A stretch of 64,000 nucleotides of DNA from Nothopassalora personata (Eukaryota > Ascomycota > Dothideomycetes > Mycosphaerellales > Mycosphaerellaceae), in assembly GCA_033816765.1 (NCBI GenBank), contig CM066293.1:744001-808000 (forward strand). Reading direction: 5' to 3'. Both the position numbers and the translations under genes were made by a program. Shown piece after piece: positions 53,501 to 61,768 of the stretch (positions within the stretch are counted from its first letter, which is position 1; every line of letters begins with the position of its first letter). Under the pieces are notes generated by a model that had not been told where the DNA came from, ran no database searches, and saw only the letters and a program-made list of their open reading frames with translations.

Positions 53501-54732
53501 CCTTCACCAACATCCTGACAGTCACGGAGCGACTCACCAAACGCAAACACTACATCGCAGTTAAGGACTTGACCGCCGAAACAGCGGCAGATGTCTGCCT
53601 GCGTTACATTATCAAGGACCAGGGACTTTTCGACGTCGTTTACAGCGATCGCGGGTCCCAGTGGGTCAGCGCATTCTGGAAACGCCTGTTGCTACTGATG
53701 CGCGTCGACCAGCGACTGTCTACTGCTTTCCACCCGCAAACAGATGGGCAGAGTGAAAGCACCAACAGGATTATGGAAATGTATCTCCGCGCATTCGTCA
53801 ACTACGCGCAGGACGACTGGGTCCAGTTGCTTCCTATGGCCGAGTTCGCCGCCAACAACGTACGGTCTGACACTACAGGTGTGTCACCGTTCTTCGCAAC
53901 TCTGGGCCGCCATCCGCGCATGACTTTCACACCGCCATCGGAGCTCGCCAAGCATTCTGGACCTACCGCACAGCGCATTGACCAGCAAGCTGCCGATGAC
54001 TTCGCCGCCAAACTTGAGCAACTTCATGACTACTGTGCGACTCAAATGCGTTGGGCGCAGGCTCGATATGACGACAGCGCGCTCACTTCTCGACAAGCAG
54101 CACCGCGCTATCGCGTCGGCGACAAGGTTTGGCTCGACACGCGCAACATACTGACTCGCCGACCAAGCAAGAAACTCGACCACAAGAACAACGGCCCTTG
54201 GCCAGTCGAGAAGGTACTAGGCAACGACGCATACCGACTTACCCTGCCAGCCACTATGAAGATACACAACGTCTTCCACACCAGCCTCTTGCGCATCGCC
54301 GACTCGAACCCGTTTCCCAACCAACACGATACCGAGCCACCGCCAGTTATCGACGCCGAAGGTCAGCAACGTCACGAGGTGGAGGAGGTGATTAAGAGCA
54401 AGTGGACAGGCAGGGCGCACAAGGAGGTTCGCTACACATACCGATGGGTCGGCGGCGCCCACACCTCAGAGGTCTACAAAGTCAACATCGGCGGACCCGA
54501 TGACTTGATCGCAGACTTTCACCACAACAACCCTGATGCTGATGGCCCGCCGCCCGGATGGAAGCCGCCAGCGCCATGGATACCGAACGAGAAAGTTGGG
54601 TCAACCGCATTACCCGCGCACATGGCAGATGCTGGACAACCACCTGTCTCCGCACCGACACCGACCACAGAAACGCCGGTCCTCCGCCGTTCAGCGCGCA
54701 CGCGAGGAGATACAGCTGTCTCGCCGAAGTGA
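50485..54732 (+). CDS. Pol polyprotein, family A copy 2 (expressed by -1 frameshift)
   Basis: The open frame starts directly after a TGA at 50482 and has no ATG near the junction. After slippage the product begins GKSLTSERT. About 50 Pro/Ala-rich residues follow that are missing from copy 1. Then come protease (LDTGCTSLF), reverse transcriptase ([22 protein letters not shown]), RNase H, integrase (HHCC plus D-D35-E) and a chromodomain-like tail, all as in copy 1. All key residues are intact; it should be competent if frameshifting occurs. Confidence 0.9.
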   Translation, partial: GKSLTSERTHNTQRADIPQRATSGKDPPVDSNLYEHLAYPRLQATASVFVPSARPAAASTVQLGGRRQPIALTADLPTVCSLSVSPHMSLPPISKHVVLCGMVGGQLVRCMLDTGCTSLFVHERFAKLNLQRKRLPEALPYTGSKGSTAGLITQIASIPDIDFNGQHDSFNAWVADLGQYDLILGMPWFESNLPHIDFVTRTLTFDSGISARCETKSDPKPGTPRFASEPVVEGPLEDLPDINIITVGEAQSAVDEGQEAYLVWDYDDTSDTAAVLDDVGLHICAMNPDDLERYMKGKEEVDAKQLLPPDFHQRVQAFNPELAKSLPPHREGDLAIDFIPGAKLPFVKPRPAGRDELIVTKKHITDLASIGYVRPSTSRVASPLLIVKKPGGGLRVCVDYRAINEITIKNRYPIPQIRETLARLSKAKMFTILDIIAAFNQLRIKAGDEWKTAFTTRYGTYEYLVVPFGLCNAPAAFQAYINSALHDYLDDFCTAYLDDTIVYTEPPEQGGFDALRKLHVEHVNKVLDKLIEARLPCDILKCRFFQTEVKFLGIIITATGLKMDPKKVQAIQEWATPSNVTDVLAFLGLCNFYRRFIAEFATIAFALTCLTRGANSKDPKHRPVWRWTAECQEAFDALKLAFTKAPVLKHFDPDLPSTVECDASDTVTAGVLSQPDPDDGWALKPVAFYSTKMIPAECNYEIYDKELMAIVHAFEEWRPELMSCDPATPIKVLSDHRGLEYFMTTKQLNRRQARWAEFLSAFNFKITYRPGKDNVKADCLTRRSQDQDKSDDLRNRRQVLLKEDNLSDEVRATLPQVACLEVPDPAATAKRQYELAIAALEVLDGATPGDPSIEEQIQLAYAKDELACDIREAIKKDLPKLKDARVSITDCRIEHDTIFVRDKVYVPDSEDLRGEVMRQHHNTLLTGHPGREKTYELIAREYWWPGMFKDVRRYTDACHVCTRIRAFTRAYSGGLRQLPVPQGAYREVTMDYVVELPASTSAEGVTFTNILTVTERLTKRKHYIAVKDLTAETAADVCLRYIIKDQGLFDVVYSDRGSQWVSAFWKRLLLLMRVDQRLSTAFHPQTDGQSESTNRIMEMYLRAFVNYAQDDWVQLLPMAEFAANNVRSDTTGVSPFFATLGRHPRMTFTPPSELAKHSGPTAQRIDQQAADDFAAKLEQLHDYCATQMRWAQARYDDSALTSRQAAPRYRVGDKVWLDTRNILTRRPSKKLDHKNNGPWPVEKVLGNDAYRLTLPATMKIHNVFHTSLLRIADSNPFPNQHDTEPPPVIDAEGQQRHEVEEVIKSKWTGRAHKEVRYTYRWVGGAHTSEVYKVNIGGPDDLIADFHHNNPDADGPPPGWKPPAPWIPNEKVGSTALPAHMADAGQPPVSAPTPTTETPVLRRSARTRGDTAVSPK

Positions 54733-54981
54733 TGAACTGCTCGGACACGGCCTTCAATGCGTGTGTAAGCACCGACTGTAGCCTCTCGCTGTTACAGCAC
54801 GGCCTTACTGAAGCACGCACACTGAAGCACCGATCCGCGGTATCTACACGCACCGCTCGAGCCGACCATGCTACACATCCCTTACACGCCAGACGAGGCC
54901 GCTGTCGCATTGGTTACATACTGTTTGATTTTCTTTTTACGCACGTCGCAGGCGCTCGTGGCCATTTTGGAGGGGGGGTAC

Positions 54982-55167
54982 TGTCACGGGGTGGCCTTGA
55001 CCTTGGACCTTTCGCCGGCTTAACCGCGGACCTTCCGGATCGGGTTAGCGCGGTTTGGCACGAGATCGACCTTGCTTCTCTCTTCTCTCTCGTTCTTAGA
55101 CTCTTCGTAGATTGTATTATTCACGACTTGACTCCTACACTCTCCGGATCTCATATCGCCCGTGTCA
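54982..55167 (+). repeat. 3' LTR, family A copy 2
   Basis: 186 bp, identical to 48129-48314; preceded by the PPT and followed by CCTAC. Confidence 0.95.
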
Positions 55168-55172
55168 CCTAC

Positions 55173-58100
55173 TAAGCGCCGGCGGAGAGAACTAGAGCGA
55201 CGACGCGAAGATTAGTTACTTACGTAACACCTTCTCAAACCCCGTTCGGATGTATACGGCGGCTATACTAAAGAAGGAGGACTACTACGAGTTTACGGGG
55301 GAGGTCGAACGGATTATAACTAACCTCGAGGACACGGACTAGTTTAAAATAGCCTATAAGAGGTGGAACGACAACAATAAGGACTCTAGTGCGACCGCTA
55401 TAGTTACTACCCGTTCTTTTGCGAGAGCGGCTAGTAGCTAGGTTAATGCCGATAGTAACACTATTATAGTACTAACCCGGACAAGCGAAGGCCGCTCTAG
55501 AAGTCGTAGAGATCGGAAGGAGGATAAAGGGAGGTAGAGAGTAAAATAGGTAGACACCGCGGAGAGGGATCGTAGGCGCTAAGAATAGCTCTATTTCCGC
55601 TATAGAGCGAGCGGACATCGAGTGAAGGAATGCCCGTACGCCGTAGTAGTCAATCCTACTAGGATCAATGCGGCCTCGGTCGCGCCGATTCTAGAGGACG
55701 ACGGATTTAAGTCGGGTCCCGAAGAGATAGGAAAAGACTAGCTCCTAGTCGAAAGCTAGAACTAGGAGACAAAGAAGCACTAGTAAAGGGGTAGAACGTA
55801 GTTAAGAGTTCTATAAATAGGAATCTTATATATACTAACGTACTCCTAAACGAAAGTTACGGAACGTTTGCCCTTATCAATAAAGGATGTATATGCTACG
55901 CTATAATTAACGGAGACTTAGCGAAAGGCCTCGGTCTTACGTATGTTAGCAACGAGAGCCGTAGGGCTATAGGGTTTACGAAGGCGATACGGAACTCGAT
56001 CGAAGGAGTAGTCGCCTTCCGCATAGAAATTGCCGGGATCCACTGGGTAGTTTATACTTATGTCGTGTCTAATCTGGACTTCCCTATAATCCTAGGGAAC
56101 CCGTAGAAGGCGCACAATTAGATCCGGACCGCGCCTAAAAAGCGCCGGTACTACTATAGCTTAGTAAAGAAATAGGTACCCGAAGGGCGTAACTACGAAG
56201 AACACGAGTTGGGTAAGCGTTTCGCTACGATTGCCGCGGCAACCGTAGAAGATATTAAGAAAGCCCTTAGTAAAAAGGAGCCGCCTACGCGAGAGGAACT
56301 TAAGAAGGGCTTACCTCTAGAACTTTAGGATATGCTACCGTTGTTTTCTACTAGGGAAGTAGATAAACTAGCTCTATACCGCGGCGACCTTAACTATAAG
56401 ATCGAAATACGGACGAAAGCCGACGGAAGCCCGGAACCATTGCCCTAGGGACCGCTCTATAGCATGTCGAAAGACGAGCTACTTATCCTCCGGAAGTCGC
56501 TAACGGAGTTATAGCGTAAGGGTTACATTCGCCCTTCTACCTTAGAAGCGGCGGCTCCCGTCCTATTCGTAAAGAAGCCCGGGGGAGGACTTAGGTTCTA
56601 CTACGATTATAGAGCACTAAACTCGATTACTAAGTAGGACCGTTACCCGCTTCCATTAATCCCGGAAACTATTCGGAACCTAACGGGCGCTAGATAGATT
56701 ACGAAGGTAGACGTTGTTACCGCATTCTACTACCCTCGGATAGCTCGAGGCGAAGAGTATAAGACGGCTTTTCGAACTAGATTCGGTCTATAGGAGTAGC
56801 TAGTATGTCCGTTCGGTTTGTCCGGGGCCCCCGTAACATTCTAGCGGTACATTAACAGTTTATTACGGGACTACCTAGACGACTTCGCCTCGGCCTACGC
56901 TAACGACGTCGTTATTTACTCCGACGGAACAAAAAAGGACTATTTCTAGAAGGTTCGTATCGTGCTCTAGAAGCTTTAGGACGGAGGCCTTTTCCTAGAT
57001 CTAGGGAAGTATAAGTTTGTATAGAAGAAGGTTAAGTACCTCGGGTTTATTATATATGCCGACGGGATAGGAGTAGGACCCGACCCCGAGAAGGTAGTAG
57101 CAGTAAAGGACTAGAAGGCACTAGTTACCTAGAAGGAAGTGCGGCGTTTCTTAGGCTTCGCAAACTACTACCGGATGTTTATTCTAAACTATTCGAAGCT
57201 CGCCGAGCCCTTAACGTCGCTAACCGGTAAGAACAAGGTGTTTTCCTAGGGAGATCGTTAGGCTAATGCGTTTAAGTCCCTAAAGGATAAGTACTATAAA
57301 GTACTAGTTTTAGCCTACTAGAACCCGGAGCTCCCTACGTTTTTAGAGACGGACTATAGCGGCTTTACGCTTAGAGGCGCCCTCCTATAAGAAAAGGACG
57401 GAGTCGTGAAACTAGTAGGATTCTACTCGAAGAAGCTTAATAAGGCTAAGATTAACTACGACATTTACGATAAGGAGATGCTCGCGGTAGTGTCCTATCT
57501 TAAGGAATAGGCTCCCGAGTTAAAAACATATAGGCCCTTTATAATCTAGACGGACTATAAGAACCTAGAATACTTTATAACGAAGAGACAGCTTTCCGAA
57601 CGGTAGATCCGGTAGGTTAAGGAAGTTGCAAAATTCTAGTTTTTACTAGTGTATAGGCCGGGCACCGAGGCGATTATACCGGACGCTCTTTCTCGAAGGG
57701 AGTAGGATACACTTAGGTAGGACGACAAGTTATTACGGTATCGTAGGTTTCTTAAACCGGACATCGTAAAGAATTAGCCGGGCTCGAAGGTAGTAGATGT
57801 TAGCTCGACTATAAAGGTTTCGTTAGTACGAATCTTAGCTACGCAGTTCGAAGGACTATCCGCTATAGAAGAGGCGGATTCACCGGGCGTACTATAGGGA
57901 CCCTTCTAAGACTAGGAGCTAAACGACCTCTAGGAAAGAACTATCGAGAAGGACAGTACGTTCTAAGCGGTATACCGCGCGATTAAGGTAGGAGCGCGTT
58001 CACTTCCTAGCGAGGTGAAACTTAAGGTGTAAGTAGGTAACTATAGTATCGACCGTAACGGGTATCTTCGCTACCGCGGTAGGATTTAGGTGCCTAGAAC

Positions 58101-59540
58101 TCCTAGTTCTACGGAGTCCGACTATAAGGAGGCGGACATAGCGATTCTATAGAACGACACCCTTCGAACTAAGCTAATTCAATCCGTACACGATTTACCG
58201 GTGTACGGCCACCCTAGCCGGGACTCTATAGCATCGATACTAAGTCGCAACTTCTACTAGCCCCTATAGTCTAAGCACGTAAGGCAGTTCTTAAGGAACT
58301 ATAACTACTACGGTAGGAATAAGGTGTAGAGAGAATAAAAACACGGCCTCCTACAACCCTTACCGGTCCCCGACCGATTCTTCTAGGAGATCTCGATAGA
58401 TTTTATAACGGACATGCCCGAGTCGTAAGGGAACACTTACCTCTAGGTAATTAAGGATTGACTAAGTAAGACCGTCGTTTTAGAAGCGATGCCTACTATA
58501 AAAGCCGAGGACTGCGCTAAAAGGTTCTTAGACTACTAGGTAAGATACTACGGCCTCCCTTAAGCTATTACGAGTGACCGGGGTACTAACTAGACGAGTA
58601 CCTTCTAGAGGACCTTCTATCGTTTAACCGGTGTAAAATAGAGGCTTAGCTCCGCCTACCACCTATAAACCGACGGAGGCCCGGAACGGTTAAACTAGGA
58701 AGTCTAGGCTTACCTTCGTAACTACATTAACTATAAGCAGTCCGACTAGAAACGCTAGCTCCCTACGGCGCAACTTGCTCTAAACGCGCGGTATTACGCT
58801 AGGCTAGGAATAAGCCCCTTCTTCGCGGTACACGGATACGAGGCACCATTACCCGTTTAGTTACAACCGGATCTAGAGACCTCTTAGTTAGACGCCGCGC
58901 AACGGGTAACGCTATTCGTAGAAAGGATATAAAAGATCACGGACCTGTATTAGGTGAGTATAGCGGAAGCCGCCTAAAAATAGGAGGACTACGCTAACCG
59001 GGATAGGAAGCCCGTACTAATCTATCGGGTAGGCGACAAAGTTTAGCTAGATCTACGCAACTATGTCACTATACGACTAAAGAAGAGCCTCGACCATAGA
59101 CACGCGAAGTATACGGTAGTAGAAGTGATCTTACCGTTGTCTATACGCTTATCTAGGATCCCCGACGGGATCTACCCGGTCTTCTATCCTAACTTACTAC
59201 GACCTATAAGCTAAGACCCCTTACCTAGATAGGAGATCGATAACAAACAGCCAGACCCTATTATAATTGAGTCTTACGAAGAGTAGTAGGTAGAAGAGAT
59301 CCTTTACGCTAGAACTAAGGTTAGAGGTAGAGGCCGAGTGCGCGAAGTCCTAGTGAAATAGACCGGATACTATAAGCCTACATAGGAACTATTAGGGTAC
59401 CTCTATTATTGTCTCGTTCTAGGGCTAGTCTTAAAAGAGAGATAAGTCAAGTTACGTAGCGGTATTATTCTTTAGAGAGGCTAAAGTAAGCTAAGCGAAG
59501 ATGAATAATAGGAATAAGAGTTATATTCCAATTAGTAAGA
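55173..59540 (+). pseudogene. Family C gag end and pol remnant
   Basis: At about 55,585-55,640 a zinc knuckle reads LYFRYRASGHRVKECPYA: both leading Cys codons have become Tyr (TGY to TAY), as RIP predicts. Further on are [13 protein letters not shown] of RT (about 56,560), the decayed active-site box YANDVVIYSD where Y-V/L-D-D is expected, a DGTNxTSTF-like integrase core near 58,590 and a C-terminal chromodomain-like EEILYARTK. Dozens of TAG/TAA codons abolish coding. Confidence 0.75.
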
Positions 59541-59543
59541 TAG

Positions 59544-59647
59544 TGTCACCGTACCGGCGCCCATCATTCACTTGGACCCGCGCGCACGTGCGTGGATCCC
59601 GCGCGCGCCGCTGACTAAGCCGGCCCGAGGGCTTGGCGCGTGTATAA
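59544..59647. repeat. Truncated LTR-like fragment, not RIP-affected
   Basis: Starts TGTCACCG, is very GC-rich (GCGCGCACGTGCG, GCGCGCGCCGC) and stops at a TATAAA box. The layout resembles the U3 of family B, but the sequence is different. It joins abruptly to the gag fragment at 59647, so it looks like a broken LTR end. Confidence 0.4.
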
Positions 59648-60598
59648 ACCATGTTCCTTTTCTTGCAGTTCCTTGCAAAAGCTAACCATGTTCCTTTTCT
59701 TGCAGTTCCTTGCAAAATGGCCTTGCTCGCCACATACGTAGCAGGTGGAACCTTTGCTCTTCAGCCCCCTTCCTGTCCTACGTTCCGTTACGTCCAATTC
59801 CATTGGATCCCCGTAACTACTAGGGTCCTGACTTCTGGCCTTGAAGCCCCCTCTTCCGCTCGCGGCGGGTCTCTGGTATCCAGGCTGTACGTGTCGGTCG
59901 TACCTCAACTCCTGGAGCCTTTCGTCGATCTCCTTTGCTGCCTTGATCATCGCCCCTAGCGTAACGACGCTGGCGTTTCGGGATAGTTCGGCTTTGACGT
60001 TGTCTTTCAGCCCGAGGTAGAACTGCGATCGCAAAGCTGCGTCGTTCCATTCCAGGTCGGCGGCATATCCTTGGAATTCTGAGGCGTACAGCGCTACAGA
60101 AGTAGTCTGTCGAAGTTGTCGGATATGTCGGTCGGCGTATACCTCCTCATTTGGTATCCCGTATAGATCATCGAGTTTCGTCTCAAACTCGTCGTAGTCG
60201 TGGAAAATTTTTCGAGTTTCCGTTTTCGGTGTTTCTCCCTCGCCCTGGTTGTGTAGCCAGTCCTTGAGGTATGGTCGGAATCCTCTAGCTGCTTTTCCTC
60301 GTAGGAAGGATGCGGCGTACAAGACCTTAGAGGCCTCGCCTTGAAACTGGTGTGCGTTGAAGTGAAGGTACAACTGAACCTGCAGTTGAAAAGCCTCCAG
60401 TTTGTCCTTGGTCCCGTCGAACGTCTCCGGCGTAGACACCTTAGGTGCACGGTGGTGGTCCAATGGGTTCAGCATACCCATAGGAGTGTTGTTGTTCTTG
60501 CTGCTTCCTGTAATCGACATTTCGCTCATTCGTTCCGTGATGCCAGTTGACTGTGGCTGTTGTCGTGACGGACTCCGGGTAGCGTCTCTCCCAGACAT
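59615..60598 (-). CDS. Gag-like protein, composite element copy 1 (3' end altered)
   Basis: 327 residues starting MSGRDATRSP. A disordered N-terminus precedes a Ty3-type capsid domain (FDGTKDKLEAFQLQVQLYL to FYLGLKDNVKAEL), a basic linker and a classical zinc knuckle CYVCGEQGHFARNC. Identical to copy 2 up to the knuckle. A 34-bp tandem duplication (59647-59680 and 59684-59717) and the fusion to an LTR fragment then give an aberrant tail. No pol follows. Confidence 0.75.
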   Translation of the reverse strand: MSGRDATRSPSRQQPQSTGITERMSEMSITGSSKNNNTPMGMLNPLDHHRAPKVSTPETFDGTKDKLEAFQLQVQLYLHFNAHQFQGEASKVLYAASFLRGKAARGFRPYLKDWLHNQGEGETPKTETRKIFHDYDEFETKLDDLYGIPNEEVYADRHIRQLRQTTSVALYASEFQGYAADLEWNDAALRSQFYLGLKDNVKAELSRNASVVTLGAMIKAAKEIDERLQELRYDRHVQPGYQRPAASGRGGFKARSQDPSSYGDPMELDVTERRTGRGLKSKGSTCYVCGEQGHFARNCKKRNMVSFCKELQEKEHGLYTRQALGPA

Positions 60599-60619
60599 AT
60601 GCAAAGGGCCCTGGTGGTG

Positions 60620-60627
60620 GTGCTCAA
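60620..60627 (-). promoter_or_regulatory. Self-priming-type PBS of the composite element
   Basis: On the minus strand TTGAGCAC follows the LTR by 3 nt and is complementary to GTGCTCAA inside the LTR (plus-strand positions 60744-60751). Only 8 nt, so less certain than in families A to C. Confidence 0.45.
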
Positions 60628-60630
60628 AGT

Positions 60631-61014
60631 TGTTAGGAACCGCTGTACGTTATCACAACTCGGGCTTGGATCTTTGCAGGGATGTCTCAATCAGTTATGA
60701 AGGTAGTGGTTCCAAACAGTATATGGTGTATACTTAAAATGAGTTGAGCACGAGGCTCCTATCTACTTGCAAAAGAGCGTCGTCTATATAGTGCCATGTC
60801 TTGGCGTGATCTGTCCTGCTCTCTCTTGCTCTCTTGATCTCTTGATCTCTTGCTCTCTTGATCTCTTGATCTCTTGCTCTCTTGATCTCTTGATCTCTTG
60901 ATCTCTTGATCTTGCTCTCTCGATCTCTTGATCTCTTGCTCTCCATCCCGCAAGTTTCTTTGCTCTCCTCGCTTAGTGAGTGGCTGTGAGTTCTCCACGA
61001 ATCAAACCGTAACA
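60631..61014 (-). repeat. LTR of the composite element (internal/3' copy)
   Basis: Minus-strand LTR, TGTTACGG to CCTAACA, 384 bp. It is preceded on the minus strand by AGAAGGGGGATGG (61015-61027), a good polypurine tract, so it acts as the 3' LTR of the right-hand unit and as the 5' LTR of the left-hand gag. A TATATAG box lies about 39 nt before the inferred start GTGCTCAA. Confidence 0.75.
60820..60947 (-). repeat. (GATCAAGA)/(GAGCAAGA) microsatellite in LTR U3
   Basis: Tandem octamers on the purine-rich minus strand, present identically in the other LTR (62983-63110). Confidence 0.85.
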
Positions 61015-61089
61015 CCATCCCCCTTCTAGCCTAGCTTCGTCCCGAAGCTTATAGTCGTTTCGAGTGTGCATCTTTTCCATCGGCTAAAG

Positions 61090-61743
61090 ATGTCGTCTTC
61101 TTTACCATCACCCACACACCGTCGCAAGCCAAAGGTTTCGTCCACTCTCCGTCGTCTGGACCTTTATACCGATATCGAAACAAACGGTACTGAAATGGCG
61201 CCCTGTTCTTCCTGCAAGTCTGTTGTCGTTGCACCCGGCGAAGTTCGTCCCCGCTGCGTCGTCGGTCCTCGTTCATCAAAGTGTTCCGAGTGCATCAAGC
61301 ACAACCGGAAGTCTTGCGACGTCTCTCTCGCCTTTTCCCAGTGGGAAAAACTTCGGAACGCGAGGGAAGCGTTGCGTCGTGACATCGAGTCGTTGGAGGA
61401 GGAGGAGGTGGAGATTCTGCAGCGATTGTCTCGTGACCAACAGGCGTTGTCCGAAAGAAGAATGAAAAAGATTCGTCTCAGGAAACAACTGCGTCTCGCC
61501 GAGAACCGCGTCGATGGTGCCACTGCCTTGGCACTCGAGGAGCTGGAGTCCGAGGATCCTTCTCCCGAGTCCGTCCTTCCTTTCTCCGTTCCCTCCGGCA
61601 TAGAGGTGCCAGATCATTCCTTTTTCCACGGCATTCTCGAAATGCCCCTGGACCACTGGAGTACGATAACGGGTGTCCCTCTCGACGATCCGTTAAAGGG
61701 TCTCTTTTCTCCCGAGCCTTCACATCAAGAGTCCGCGGTGTGA
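61090..61743 (+). CDS. Cys-rich coiled-coil protein, antisense ORF of the retroelement
   Basis: 217 residues from MSSSLPSP. A basic Ser/Pro N-terminus is followed by CSSC and then CSECIKHNRKSC, with a lone Cys between, a Zn-cluster-like Cys array. Next is a strong coiled coil (about 90-150, EKLRNAREALRRDIESL to RMKKIRLRKQLRLAENR) and an acidic C-terminus. It lies on the strand opposite to gag, between gag and the 3' LTR. Proteins with this C-x2-C ... KCSEC-x(6)-C plus coiled-coil layout are, to my recollection, common as repeat-associated hypothetical proteins in filamentous ascomycetes. The function is unknown; metal or nucleic-acid binding is an inference from the Cys pattern. Confidence 0.65.
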   Translation: MSSSLPSPTHRRKPKVSSTLRRLDLYTDIETNGTEMAPCSSCKSVVVAPGEVRPRCVVGPRSSKCSECIKHNRKSCDVSLAFSQWEKLRNAREALRRDIESLEEEEVEILQRLSRDQQALSERRMKKIRLRKQLRLAENRVDGATALALEELESEDPSPESVLPFSVPSGIEVPDHSFFHGILEMPLDHWSTITGVPLDDPLKGLFSPEPSHQESAV

Positions 61744-61768
61744 GGCCGTTGTCGTCAGGTTGTTTCTG

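Larger units (their letters stand above)
48129..55167 (+). mobile_element. Intact Ty3/gypsy chromovirus, family A copy 2
   Basis: 7,039 bp, LTRs of 186 bp identical to each other, target duplication CCTAC (48124-48128 and 55168-55172), PPT GGAGGGGGGGTAC before the 3' LTR. It keeps the 158 bp at the gag/pol junction that copy 1 lacks, so gag and pol are separate frames. It differs from copy 1 by scattered point changes and by the absence of the 26-bp duplication near the 3' LTR. Confidence 0.95.
47174..59540 (+). mobile_element. RIP-degraded Ty3/gypsy chromovirus, family C, interrupted by family A copy 2
   Basis: A probable 5' LTR (47174-47433, start tentative, end CCCGTAACA) and PBS precede gag. 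Gag is split by the insertion at 48129-55167. Pol follows: protease about 55,880, RT about 56,560-57,050, RNase H about 57,340-57,480, integrase about 58,200-58,880, chromodomain-like end about 59,270-59,510. All frames are broken by TAG/TAA. No matching 3' LTR is visible; the right end is lost or rearranged. Confidence 0.8.
59681..61014 (-). repeat. Direct repeat unit 1 (LTR plus gag)
   Basis: This 1,334-bp unit is repeated at 61844-63177 with a constant offset of 2,163 bp and no difference that I could see. On the minus strand it comprises a full 384-bp LTR (60631-61014), a PBS and the gag gene. Confidence 0.9.
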
